The notes beneath the pieces are model-generated. The model was not told the origin of the DNA and searched no databases. It saw only the letters and a list, made by a program, of their open reading frames with translations. From positions 5,527,559 to 5,591,558 of the forward strand of contig NZ_CP089746.1 of NCBI RefSeq assembly GCF_029541745.1: a stretch of 64,000 bases of DNA, read 5' to 3'. This DNA is from Streptomyces sp. LX-29. Its GTDB lineage: Bacteria; Actinomycetota; Actinomycetes; Streptomycetales; Streptomycetaceae. Each line of letters starts with the position of its first letter. Within the stretch, counting starts at the first letter, position 1. Shown one piece after another: positions 34,727-43,299 of this stretch. Both the position numbers and the translations under genes were made by a program.

Positions 34727-36181
34727 TCAGGCCCGAGCCGACTTCCGCAGCCCCAGCGCCACCAGCAGCCCCGCCGCCACGACGATCGCCGCGTCGACCC
34801 CCAGCACCAGACGGACGCCCGGCAGCAGCTCGGAGCCGGTGGTGGCCAGGACGCCCAGCAGCGGGATGCCGACGGTGAGGCCGACCTGCTGGGTGCTGGT
34901 GACCAGGCCGGTCGCCAGCCCCTGCTCCTCGTCCGGCACCCCGGAGGTGACGGTGAGCCCGTAGGAGATGATCGCGCCGAGGTGGCACATGCTGGCCAGC
35001 GAGACGGCGGCGGTCGCCAGCCACACCGACCGGCCGTCGGAGTCCAGGCCCAGCAGCGCGGCGATGAACAGGCCCTGCCCCAGCAGCGAGAAGACCAGCG
35101 TGCGACGGGCGCCGAAGCGGCCGGTCACCCGGGGGGCGAGGCCGCCGGCCACCGCCGAGAGCGCGCCCTGGACGCCGAAGACCAGCCCGGTCTGGAAGGC
35201 CGACAGCTCCAGCACCTCCTGGAGGTACAGGGTCAGCACGAAGATCACCGTACTCATCATGGAGAAGGTGACCAGCCCGCCCAGGTTGCCCCAGGCGATG
35301 GTGCGGCGTCGCAGCATCGGCAGCGAGACCAGCGGCTGTGCGGCGCGGGACTCCACGATCACGAAGGCCACCAGCAGGGCGATGCCCACCGCCAGCGTGA
35401 CGAGGACGTCGGCGCCGCCGAAGCCGCGCTCGCCCGCCGTCGACAGGGCGTAGATGACGGCCAGCAGGCCACCGGTGACCGTCACGGCGCCCGGCACGTC
35501 CAGCCGCGGCCGGTCCGGGGTGCGCGACTCGGACAGCAGGCCCGGCGCCAGCGCCAGCACCAGCAGCGTGCACACCGCCAGCAGCCCCATGGTGGAGCGC
35601 CAGCCCAGGGTGTCGGTCATGGAGCCGCCGAGCACCATGCCGATGGTGAAGCCCAGCGACAGCAGGGTGCCGCTGATGCCCAACGCCCGCTCGCGCTCCG
35701 GGCCCTCGGCGAAGGTGGTGGTCAGCAGCGACATGCCGGCCGGCACGATGGCGGCCGCGGCCAGACCCTGGAGCGCGCGCCCGGCCAGGAGGGCCGCCGG
35801 GTTCCAGGCCAGGGTGGCCAGCACCGAGGCGGCGGTGAACAGCGCCAGCCCGGCGAGGAACAGCTTCCGCCGCCCGTACAGGTCGCCGATCCGGCCGAAC
35901 AGCAGCAGGAAGCCGCCGGACGGCAGCGCGAACGCGGTCACCGCCCACTGCAGATCGGCCTGGCTCATCCCCAGGTCGGCGCCCATCACCGGGAGCGCCA
36001 CGTTCAGGATCGAGAAGTCCAGGGCCACGATGAACTGCGCGGCGCACAGCACCATCAGCACGAGCCTGGCGCGGCCGGACATGCGGGCGGGGGCGGGGGA
36101 GGTCGGCGCCTCGGGGCGGGTGGGGGTGTCGGACGGGGCGGGGCGTGTCGGGGAATCGATCGGCATGATCAAGAGGTTCAT
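34727..36181 (-). CDS. MFS drug-efflux transporter (DHA2-like)
   Basis: A 484-residue transporter with 14 predicted transmembrane helices. Start region ARLVLMVLCAAQFIVALDFSILNVALPVMG is typical of the DHA2 drug:H+ antiporters, followed by the GRIGDLYGRRK loop 2-3 motif (motif A) and RALQGLAAAAIVPAGMSL (motif C region). It exports small molecules at the cytoplasmic membrane. I chose the ATG at 36181; an internal ATG at 36166 is possible. It faces the MmyB-type regulator across 77 bases, a common arrangement for a repressor/exporter pair. Confidence 0.88.
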   Translation of the reverse strand: MNLLIMPIDSPTRPAPSDTPTRPEAPTSPAPARMSGRARLVLMVLCAAQFIVALDFSILNVALPVMGADLGMSQADLQWAVTAFALPSGGFLLLFGRIGDLYGRRKLFLAGLALFTAASVLATLAWNPAALLAGRALQGLAAAAIVPAGMSLLTTTFAEGPERERALGISGTLLSLGFTIGMVLGGSMTDTLGWRSTMGLLAVCTLLVLALAPGLLSESRTPDRPRLDVPGAVTVTGGLLAVIYALSTAGERGFGGADVLVTLAVGIALLVAFVIVESRAAQPLVSLPMLRRRTIAWGNLGGLVTFSMMSTVIFVLTLYLQEVLELSAFQTGLVFGVQGALSAVAGGLAPRVTGRFGARRTLVFSLLGQGLFIAALLGLDSDGRSVWLATAAVSLASMCHLGAIISYGLTVTSGVPDEEQGLATGLVTSTQQVGLTVGIPLLGVLATTGSELLPGVRLVLGVDAAIVVAAGLLVALGLRKSARA

Positions 36182-36258
36182 GCGAACCGAAGGGGTGTGG
36201 GGAGCGGGAGAATATCCTGTTGGCCCGACCACCAGGCAGTGCGAGAGCAGGGGGAAGC

Positions 36259-37149
36259 GTGGCACCGGCCACCGAGAGCAGCGCGAAGACCCGTCGTCGG
36301 CAGGATCTGCGTGACTTCCTGATGAGCCGTCGGGCCCGGATCAGCCCCACCGACGCGGGCCTCCCGGACGGCGGGGCGCGGCGCCGCACGCCGGGGCTGC
36401 GCCGCGAGGAGGTCGCGGTGCTCGCCGGGGTCGGCGCCTCCTGGTACCAATGGCTGGAGCAGGGCCGGGACATCACGGTCTCTCCGCAGGTGCTGGACGC
36501 GGTCGCGCGGGTGCTCCAGCTCAGCGTCGCCGAGCGGCGCCATCTGTACGTTCTGGCGGGGCTCAACCCGCCGTTGCCGTCCCCCGAGCGCGACGACGCC
36601 GAGTACATGTGCGAGGGGCTGCGCCGGCTGATCGACGCCTGGATGCCGTTCCCCGCGCACATCATGGACGCGTACTGGAACACCATCGTCCATAACGAGG
36701 CCGCCCGCCTGGTCATGGGCTACGGCCAGCCGGGCGTCTCGTCGAACTGCGTCGTCGCCTTCTTCACCGACCCCGTCTACCGTGCGCGCGCCAAGAGCTG
36801 GGAGCGGATCGCCCCCTGGGTCGTCGCCCAGTACCGAGCGGCCTGGTCGGAGCGGCCGCACGACGAGGGATACGCCGAGGTCGTACGGGAGGCGACCGAG
36901 GCCAGCGAGGAGTTCGCCGAGCTGTGGGCGCTCGGTGACGTACAGGCCGGTGGCCAACTGGTCAAGGAGATGGAACATCCGCGGGTCGGAGCGCTGTTCT
37001 TCGAGTCCACCCAACTGCGGGTCCCGGCCCGGCCGGACCTGACGATCGTGCTGCACAACCCCGTGCCGGAGACCGGCACGGCGGCGAAGCTGGAGCGGCT
37101 GATGTCCCCCGAGGACCGTCGCGACGGGATGTACTCGGTCGCGGGCTGA
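36259..37149 (+). CDS. XRE/MmyB-type transcriptional regulator
   Basis: A 296-residue regulator. The N-terminal helix-turn-helix is RRRQDLRDFLMSRRARISP, GLRREEVAVLAGVGASWYQWLEQGRDITVSPQVLDAVARVLQL, and the C-terminal MmyB-like ligand-binding domain has WNTIVHNEAARLVMG and LFFESTQLRVPARPDLTIVLHNP. MmyB proteins bind fatty-acid-like ligands in known structures and regulate nearby exporters or biosynthesis. GTG 36259 has GGGGAA upstream. It is divergent from the MFS gene and just upstream of the deaminase-like gene, which belongs to the conserved core. Confidence 0.9.
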   Translation: MAPATESSAKTRRRQDLRDFLMSRRARISPTDAGLPDGGARRRTPGLRREEVAVLAGVGASWYQWLEQGRDITVSPQVLDAVARVLQLSVAERRHLYVLAGLNPPLPSPERDDAEYMCEGLRRLIDAWMPFPAHIMDAYWNTIVHNEAARLVMGYGQPGVSSNCVVAFFTDPVYRARAKSWERIAPWVVAQYRAAWSERPHDEGYAEVVREATEASEEFAELWALGDVQAGGQLVKEMEHPRVGALFFESTQLRVPARPDLTIVLHNPVPETGTAAKLERLMSPEDRRDGMYSVAG

Positions 37150-37176
37150 GCGGGGCGTGCGCATATCCTCGTCCCC

Positions 37177-37527
37177 ATGAGCGACGCTGCACCGCTGGAC
37201 CCCGAAGACCGCAAGATCATCACGCTCGCCCGCTCCGCGCGCGCCCGCAACGGGGTGCCGGAGGGCGCGGCCGTACGCGACGAGACCGGCCGGACCTATG
37301 TGGCCGGCACCGTCGCCCTCGACTCGCTGCGGCTGACCGCCCTGCAGACCGCGGTCGCCATGGCCGTGGCCAGCGGTGCCAAGTCGCTGGAGGCGGCCGC
37401 CGTGGTCACCGAGGCGGCGGACGCCGCCGACATCGACCTCGCCGCGGTGCGCGACCTCGGCGGCCCGGGCACCCCGGTGCTCCTGGCGGGGCCGGACGGT
37501 GAGCTGCGGGTGACCGCCCGAACGTGA
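37177..37527 (+). CDS. Degenerate cytidine deaminase-like protein
   Basis: A 116-residue protein with the length and order of a cytidine deaminase, but the zinc and catalytic residues are gone: where active enzymes have a CAE motif after the strand the sequence is LTALQTAVAMAVASGA, and no PCxxC motif follows near GGPGTPVLLAGPDGELRV. It must have lost deaminase chemistry, and may act as a structural or regulatory relic. In other Streptomyces such a gene sits between corC and era, and here it keeps that order but with large insertions on both sides. It is preceded by the MmyB regulator at 28 bases. Confidence 0.75.
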   Translation: MSDAAPLDPEDRKIITLARSARARNGVPEGAAVRDETGRTYVAGTVALDSLRLTALQTAVAMAVASGAKSLEAAAVVTEAADAADIDLAAVRDLGGPGTPVLLAGPDGELRVTART

Positions 37528-37951
37528 CGCCTGGCGGCGGTTGAGGGCTTCGCCCTCGTCCCCCCCCCGGCTGGGGTTGAGGGCTCGTCCTCGTCTCCCT
37601 GTCTCCCTGGGGGCTGGGGGCTTGCCCCTGTCCTGGGGCGCGGACGGTGCCGTCGGTTCTGTCGGTTCGGCACCGCCGGTCCGCGACGTGGTGGTCGCGC
37701 GCCGTCGCGGCGGCATCAAGGTGCCGGTCCGCGGCCGGTCGAAGGTGCTGGTCCGCGGCGCGCCCCGGGTGCTGGCCTGCGGCGCCGTCAGGGTGCTGGG
37801 CCGTGGGGGAACAAGGGTGCCGGTCCGGTGTGGTCGCGCGCCGTCGCGGCGGCATCAAGGTGCTGGTCGGCGGCGGGGCGAAGGCGCTGGGCCGCGGCGC
37901 GCCCGGGTGCTGGCCTGCGGCGCCGTCAGGGGGTGCCGGCCCTTGGGTGGG
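37528..37951. other. 424-bp gap with a long imperfect direct repeat
   Basis: No gene supported. Poly-C and (GGGGC)n simple stretches occupy 37530-37640, and a 139-bp-period repeat fills 37691-37945. Open frames here are Arg/Pro-rich and shared by chance. Confidence 0.7.
37691..37945. repeat. Imperfect ~115-bp direct repeat, period 139
   Basis: A block starting GTGGTCGCGCGCCGTCGCGG at 37691 recurs from 37830 and again holds GCTGGCCTGCGGCGCCGTCAG near the end (37771 and 37909). The copies differ by several substitutions and an indel. Confidence 0.85.
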
Positions 37952-39409
37952 TCAGCTGGGCGAGGCCACCCGGGGGTGTTCCGTGACGGGCGGTTCGACG
38001 GCGGGCGTACGGGCCTCCGCGCGGGACTCGGCGAGCCGGGCCCAGAGGGCGATGGCGGCGCCGGCCAGGCAGAGCGCGGCGGCGACGAGGAAGGCGTTGT
38101 TCGCTCCGTCGGCCATGGCCTGGCCGGGGCCGGCGGCCGACTCGGACCGGCTGATGACGGTGACCATGACGGCGACGCCGAGGGCGGAGCCCAGGTAGCG
38201 GGCGCTGTTGTTGGCGCCGGAGCCCATCGCGGCCCGGTGCGGCGGCACGCTGCTGACGGCGAGTCGGGCCAGGGCGGCGTTCAGGACGCCGCTGCCGATG
38301 CCGGCGATGACCAGTCCGGGCACCAGGTGTGCCCAGGAGTCGCCTGCGTCCAGCCCGTACAGGGCCGCCTCGCCGATGCCGCACAGCAGCAGTGAACCGG
38401 CGACCTGGGTGGCGGCGGCCACCTTGGCGGCCAGCCGGCGGGCCTGGAGCGCCGAGACCACCGAGAGGCCGGACCAGATGGCCAGCACGCCGGAGGCGGT
38501 CAGTGGGGACTCGCCGAGCGACTTCTGCACCACGGTGGGCAGATAGCTCATCAGGCCCACGATGGACATCCCGGTGAAGAAGGCGCCGCTGGTGGAGGCG
38601 ATGAAGCCGGGCGTCCGGAACAGCCCCAGCTCCAGCATCGGTTCCGTCACCCGCGCCTCGACCAGCACGAACGCGGCGAGCAGCAGCACCCCGGCGCCGA
38701 GCAGCGTCAGCACCTGGGTGCGCCCCCAGCCGTAGCGGCCCTCGGCGAGTCCGGCGATCAGGCAGGAGGAGCCGGCGCCCAGGGTGAGCACGCCGAGCGG
38801 GTCGAGCCGGCGCGGGCGGTCGTTCTTGGACTCGGCCAGGGTCACGGCCGTGAGCGCGATGAGCAGCGCGGACAGCGCGGACAGCACCCAGTAGATGGCG
38901 CGCCAGCCGCCGGCCCGCTCGACCAGGGCCGCGTAGACCGGGCCCAGCGCGATGCCCAGGCCGACCGAGGCGCCCCACATGCCCAGCGCCTTCACCCGCG
39001 CCGGGCCGACCGGGTAGGCGTTGCCGATCAGTCCGAGGCTCGGCGCCAGGATGGCCGCGGCGGCGCAGCCCTGGAGGATCCGCCCGGTCAGGAAGAGGCC
39101 CGTGTCCGAGGCGGCGGCGGAGAGCGCGGTCGACACCAGCAGCAGCCCGGCCCCGGCGCCGAACACCCGCTTGCGGCCGTAGTCGTCGGCGACGCTGCCC
39201 ATGGTGAGCAGTAAGGCCGCCAGACCCACCAGGGTGCCGGTGAGCACCCAGGTCTGGGCGGAGGGGGTCATGTCCAGCGCGGCGGCGGTGGGGGAGAGCG
39301 TGGTCAGCGGCGAGGTGTAGTCGATCAGCACCAGCAGGGTGCCGAAGCTGGCGGTCAGCAGCGTGAGGCCGGGGCTGCGGAACGCGGAGGGTGAGGCGTG
39401 GGGCGCCAT
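37952..39409 (-). CDS. MFS transporter (DHA2 type) under HxlR control
   Basis: A 485-residue 14-helix MFS protein. The start LTLLTASFGTLLVLIDYTSPLTTLSPTA and MGSVADDYGRKRVFGAGAGL (motif A) fit the DHA2 drug-export class. Length is normal for the class. The ATG at 39409 has GAGGA seven bases upstream. Codon 66 is TTA. It is divergent from the HxlR regulator, separated by 134 bases carrying two GTTCN3GAAC palindromes. An export or self-resistance role for a small hydrophobic compound is likely. Confidence 0.88.
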   Translation of the reverse strand: MAPHASPSAFRSPGLTLLTASFGTLLVLIDYTSPLTTLSPTAAALDMTPSAQTWVLTGTLVGLAALLLTMGSVADDYGRKRVFGAGAGLLLVSTALSAAASDTGLFLTGRILQGCAAAAILAPSLGLIGNAYPVGPARVKALGMWGASVGLGIALGPVYAALVERAGGWRAIYWVLSALSALLIALTAVTLAESKNDRPRRLDPLGVLTLGAGSSCLIAGLAEGRYGWGRTQVLTLLGAGVLLLAAFVLVEARVTEPMLELGLFRTPGFIASTSGAFFTGMSIVGLMSYLPTVVQKSLGESPLTASGVLAIWSGLSVVSALQARRLAAKVAAATQVAGSLLLCGIGEAALYGLDAGDSWAHLVPGLVIAGIGSGVLNAALARLAVSSVPPHRAAMGSGANNSARYLGSALGVAVMVTVISRSESAAGPGQAMADGANNAFLVAAALCLAGAAIALWARLAESRAEARTPAVEPPVTEHPRVASPS

Positions 39410-39475
39410 GGCGGGTCCTCTGTCGGTCCTCGTACGCCGGTCGGGCCGACGGCGTAGCTCTGGTCAAGTAAGTCT

Positions 39476-39523
39476 GTTCAACGAACTTAGGTGAACGTAC
39501 CACGGTTAATTCGTTCACCGAAC
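39476..39523. promoter_or_regulatory. Paired palindromic operators between MFS and hxlR genes
   Basis: GTTCAACGAAC at 39476-39486 and GTTCACCGAAC at 39513-39523 are two palindromes of form GTTC-N3-GAAC, centres 37 bases apart. GGTGAACG at 39490-39497 and CGTTCACC at 39512-39519 form a wider inverted pair. They probably bind the HxlR regulator and control both divergent genes. Confidence 0.7.
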
Positions 39524-39543
39524 CTATTCGTTAGACTCATGCC

Positions 39544-40083
39544 ATGGCGCTGGGAACGGATTACGCACAGCAGGACTGCTCGCTCGCACGCGCCCTGGAG
39601 GTGGTCGGCGAGCGCTGGAGCATGCTGATCGTGCGCGACGCCTTCTACGGCGTGCGGCGCTTCAACGACTTCCTCGCGCACCTGGACATCCCGCGCGCGG
39701 TGCTCACCCAGCGGCTCCAGTCGTTGGTCGCCGCGGGCGTGCTGCGCAAGGAGCCGTACCAGCAGGCGCCGGTGCGCCACGGCTATGTGCTCACCGACGC
39801 GGGGCGGGCGCTGTGGCTGCCGATCTACGCCCTCGCCCAGTGGGGCGAGCGGCACGCCTCCGACGGCCGGTCGCGGACCGTCTTCAGCCATGTCCCCTGC
39901 GGGACGCGGCTGGATCCGCTCGGCAACTGCCCCTCCTGCGCCGTGCCGGTGGCCCCCGGGGACATCTCGATGCGGCCGGGCCCCGGCGCCGACGACGAAC
40001 TGCGGCAGGACCCGGTCTCCCGGGCCCTGGCCCGGCCGCACCGCTTGCTGAGCCCCATCGAGCCGGAGGCCGGACGGGTCTGA
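39544..40083 (+). CDS. HxlR-family transcriptional regulator
   Basis: A 179-residue winged-helix protein. The signature is QQDCSLARALEVVGERWSMLIVRDAFYG, with the family Cys in DCSLARAL, then RRFNDFLAHLDIPRAVLTQRLQSLVAAGVL. HxlR proteins sense aldehydes or quinones through the N-terminal Cys or bind ligands, and repress neighbouring genes. A 60-residue extension with a second Cys pair (PCGTRLDPLGNCPSCAVP) may bind metal. The -10-like TTAGACT lies seven bases before the start, so the mRNA may be leaderless. Confidence 0.88.
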   Translation: MALGTDYAQQDCSLARALEVVGERWSMLIVRDAFYGVRRFNDFLAHLDIPRAVLTQRLQSLVAAGVLRKEPYQQAPVRHGYVLTDAGRALWLPIYALAQWGERHASDGRSRTVFSHVPCGTRLDPLGNCPSCAVPVAPGDISMRPGPGADDELRQDPVSRALARPHRLLSPIEPEAGRV

Positions 40084-40169
40084 GCCGCCCGCCGCGGCAC
40101 CCCGGACCCCCGGGGCGCCGCGCGGCGGCGTCCGGACCCGCCCGGCCCCGCGGCGGACGGAGACGTCGG

Positions 40170-41198
40170 CTAGGCGTCCGCGGACCGCGTCCGCGGCACG
40201 GCCACCAACAGCTCGCTGTCCAGCGGCAGCCCGTGGACGACGGAGAGCGCGAAGCCCGACTGCTCCAGCAGCGCCGCGTACTCCGAGGCGGTGCGCTCCG
40301 AGCCGCCCGCGATCGCCAGCATGTGCACGTCGAACCAGGCGGCCAGCGAGGGTGAACCGTCCTCCGGCACCACCCGCTCCACGATCAACAGCGCGCCGTC
40401 CTCCGGGATCACCTCCCGGATGCGCCGCAGCACCTCCAGGCACCGCTGGTCGTCGCGCCCGTGCAGCACCCGCGAGAGCAGGTAGACGTCCCCGCCCGCC
40501 GGGACCTTCTCGTAGTAGTCGCCCCAGGCGTAGTCCAGCCGGTCCGCCAGCTCGGTCCGCGCCAGCTCCGTGCGGGCCGCGTCCACCACGTGCTCGGTGT
40601 CGAACAGCACGCCGCGCAGGTGCGGATGGGCCCGCAACACGGTGGTCAGCAGCGAGCCGTTGCCGCCCGCGATGTCCACCACGGTCCGCGCCTCGCTGAA
40701 GTCGAAGAGGGTCGGGATCGGGTCGAAGAACGCCGAGCTGGCCGCCATGGCCCGGTCGAACTTGGCGGTCAGCTCCGGGGTCCGGCCGAAGTACGGGTAC
40801 ATCGCGGCCCCGTGCAGCGCGGTGAAGGCGTTCTCCCCGGTGCGCACGGTGTGCGTCAGATTGCCCCAGCCGGCGTAGAACTCCTCGCCGTACAGCAGCG
40901 CCAGATCGCGCATCGAGCCCTGCTCCTCGGTGCGCAGGGTCCGGCCCACCTCGGTGGTGCGGTAGGTGCCCCGCGCCGGGTCCCGTTCGACGACGCCCAA
41001 CTCGGCCAGGAAGCGGAGCAGTCGGGCGAGGGAGGGTTCATGGGTGCCGGTGCGGTCGGCCAGTTGCGCGGGGGTGGCCGGACCGTCCGCCAGCTCGTCC
41101 GCGAGGCCCAGCTTGGCGGCGGTGTAGACGGCCTGGGAGGCCCAGTAGCCGATCATCAGGTCCATCAGTCTGCGCGAGGCCGCTGCGCCGTCGGTCAT
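40170..41198 (-). CDS. SAM-dependent O-methyltransferase
   Basis: A 342-residue class I methyltransferase with an N-terminal winged-helix dimerisation domain (LMIGYWASQAVYTAAKLGLADEL, PSLARLLRFLAELGVVERD), then the SAM-binding Gly-rich loop VVDIAGGNGSLL, a DDxxCLEVLRRIREV stretch and a catalytic His-containing LLSRVLHGRDD. This is the layout of the plant-type/DnrK and carminomycin-type O-methyltransferases. AAGGAGA is seven bases before the ATG at 41198. It is the last gene of the minus-strand cluster. It would methylate a hydroxyl, carboxyl or amine of the product. Confidence 0.9.
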   Translation of the reverse strand: MTDGAAASRRLMDLMIGYWASQAVYTAAKLGLADELADGPATPAQLADRTGTHEPSLARLLRFLAELGVVERDPARGTYRTTEVGRTLRTEEQGSMRDLALLYGEEFYAGWGNLTHTVRTGENAFTALHGAAMYPYFGRTPELTAKFDRAMAASSAFFDPIPTLFDFSEARTVVDIAGGNGSLLTTVLRAHPHLRGVLFDTEHVVDAARTELARTELADRLDYAWGDYYEKVPAGGDVYLLSRVLHGRDDQRCLEVLRRIREVIPEDGALLIVERVVPEDGSPSLAAWFDVHMLAIAGGSERTASEYAALLEQSGFALSVVHGLPLDSELLVAVPRTRSADA

Positions 41199-41299
41199 CC
41201 TGCGTCTCCTTGCGTGCGGAAGTCAGAAGGGAAGGGGGCCAAAGGGAAAGGGAGGGAAGAGGAACGAAGGGGAAGGGGCAGGGGAAGGGGGAACGAGGC

Positions 41300-43252
41300 T
41301 CAGGCGACGGCCATGCGGCGCTGCCCGAGGTTCTCCACCCCGGTGCGCAGACAGCCGCGGGTGATCGCGTCGCCCTGGAGCAGCGTGCGGGAGCCCACGT
41401 GCGGCCGGGCGCCGATCGCGGTCACCCACTGCACCGACTCCACCGGGGGCCCGTACGAGAAGCGGCCGCGGTGCGGGGTGCCGGCGACGTCGATCAGCCG
41501 GAAGCTGGTCTCGGCGACGTCCACGCCGCCCGTCTCGTAGCCCGGGCCCTCCGTGTCGGGGATGGTGTGCGGCCGGCAGCCGCCCGTGGTGAGCAGGTGG
41601 CGCAGCAGCGGATCGGTGGCGCGGCGCACGTCGGTCAGCGCCAGGTGCGCCTCCAGCAGCGCCGTCACCTCCAGCGGCGCCTCGTCGACCTCGGGCGAGG
41701 AGACCAGGAAGCGGCCGCGCTCCGCGTCGCACTCCACCCGCATCCGGGGGCCGACCATGCGCACCACCCCGGCCGCGACCAGCGCCTCCAGCTCCTCGAT
41801 CCGGGCCACCGGCGGACCGGAGGCCACATAGTTGTTCAAACCGCTGAACCAGCGGTCCACGTGCTCCCGGTACGACGCCCCGCGCAGCCCCTGGTGGGAG
41901 ATGACCTGCCGGATCTCGTCGCGCAGGTCGCGCATGATGGCCGCGGTGGCCTTGAACGGGCTTGTCGCGGGGCCGGCCGCCGACTGCTCCAGGTCCCAGC
42001 GCAGCCGGCCGGCCACCCAGGCGTCGTACTCCGCGCGGTCGGCGAACCGTCGGCCGAGGCCGGGCCGGTCCACCCGCGCCCAGTCCCACCGCTCGGCGGG
42101 GTCCGGGACATGGCGCTCGATCAGCTCCAGCATCGCGGCGCTGTCCCAGTCGAGCCGGGAGTACTCCGCCAGGAACGCCTCCCGCTCCGCCTCCGGGGCC
42201 CGGCCCAGCAGGGCCCGGTAGTAGACGAACCCGACCTCCTTGGCCACGTACGGCCACAGGTGGTTCATGAAGTCGGTCTCGCCACGCCCGGCCCCGTGCC
42301 GCAGCTCGGTGATCACCTCGGCGGTCAGGAAGCGCGGCTGGTAGCGCGGCACGACCTCCAGGTGGATCTCGGCCCGCGCGGTGTACGGCACACCCCGGCC
42401 CGAGCCCGCGTAGAGCAGCGGCTCCTTGCCGGAGGGCTCGTAGCGCAGCCGGCCGGCCTCGTCCCGGTGCAGCCGGCCGCCGCGGCCCTGCGTGAGCAGC
42501 GTGACGTAGTCGAAGAAGCTCAGCCCCAGGCCGCGCAGCACCACCGGCTCGCCGGCGGGGAAGTCGGACAGATCGGCCTCGGCGGGGCTGACCGGCTCCT
42601 GGTAGACCAGGCCGTGTTCGGCGGCGAAGTGCCGCAGCCGCTGCTGGCTCTCGGTCGGCGCGACGTCGAAGTGGCCCTGGGCCAGCACCACCGCGTCCAG
42701 CAGCAGTTCCGTCTCCGCCCCATCCTCGCGCTCCTCAAGGCGCAGCACCTGCCGGCCGCCGGACGCGTCGTCGAGCGCCACCGCGCGCGTGGCGTGGGTG
42801 CGCACGGAGATCTCCGCCGGCGCGGTGCGGATGATGTGGCCCAGCGCCCAGCGCAGATAGCCGCCGTTGAGCGCCCGACTCCCGTACGACCAGGGCAGCA
42901 TCCCGGCGCACTCGGCCCGGTCCGCGGCGCTCACGTCGTCGATCAGCCCCTCGGTCACCATCCGGGCCCACTGGTACTGGGTGGGCCCGGGGACGATCGG
43001 CCCCTCACAGGGCACGGAGTCGTCGGTGAACACGGTGACGTCCGAGGCGACGGTGTTCATCAGCAGCGAGCGGTCCTGGTCCTGCTGCCAGACCCGGCCG
43101 CCGCCCGGCGGGCAGGGATCGATCAGATGGACCTCCACGGTCACGCCGGGAGCCAGCAGCGGGGCGTTGGCACACAGCCGTTCGAGCGCGACGACGCCGC
43201 GCGGGCCGGCGCCCACTATGCCCACTCGTATGGTCGACTGGCTGGTAGCCAC
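41300..43252 (-). CDS. FAD/NAD(P)-binding oxidoreductase of the cluster
   Basis: A 650-residue flavoprotein with a Rossmann opening IRVGIVGAGPRGVVALERL (G14-A-G-P-R-G19), a flavin-interacting DPCPPGGGRVWQQDQD, ATRAVALDD and VLAQGHFDVAP, and a later dinucleotide-type motif VVLRGLGLSFFDYVTLLTQGRG. This matches the FAD_NAD-binding family of about 600-residue proteins with unclear chemistry (PF13454 type), some of which are monooxygenases. The start is GTG 43252 with GAGGAA upstream. It lies 47 bases after the mutase large subunit and before the methyltransferase. Amine or carbon oxidation is the best guess. Confidence 0.85.
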   Translation of the reverse strand: MATSQSTIRVGIVGAGPRGVVALERLCANAPLLAPGVTVEVHLIDPCPPGGGRVWQQDQDRSLLMNTVASDVTVFTDDSVPCEGPIVPGPTQYQWARMVTEGLIDDVSAADRAECAGMLPWSYGSRALNGGYLRWALGHIIRTAPAEISVRTHATRAVALDDASGGRQVLRLEEREDGAETELLLDAVVLAQGHFDVAPTESQQRLRHFAAEHGLVYQEPVSPAEADLSDFPAGEPVVLRGLGLSFFDYVTLLTQGRGGRLHRDEAGRLRYEPSGKEPLLYAGSGRGVPYTARAEIHLEVVPRYQPRFLTAEVITELRHGAGRGETDFMNHLWPYVAKEVGFVYYRALLGRAPEAEREAFLAEYSRLDWDSAAMLELIERHVPDPAERWDWARVDRPGLGRRFADRAEYDAWVAGRLRWDLEQSAAGPATSPFKATAAIMRDLRDEIRQVISHQGLRGASYREHVDRWFSGLNNYVASGPPVARIEELEALVAAGVVRMVGPRMRVECDAERGRFLVSSPEVDEAPLEVTALLEAHLALTDVRRATDPLLRHLLTTGGCRPHTIPDTEGPGYETGGVDVAETSFRLIDVAGTPHRGRFSYGPPVESVQWVTAIGARPHVGSRTLLQGDAITRGCLRTGVENLGQRRMAVA

Positions 43253-43299
43253 GGGTGCGTTCCTCTCGGTTGCGGGGTCCTTCGCGGGGCCGGGGCGGG

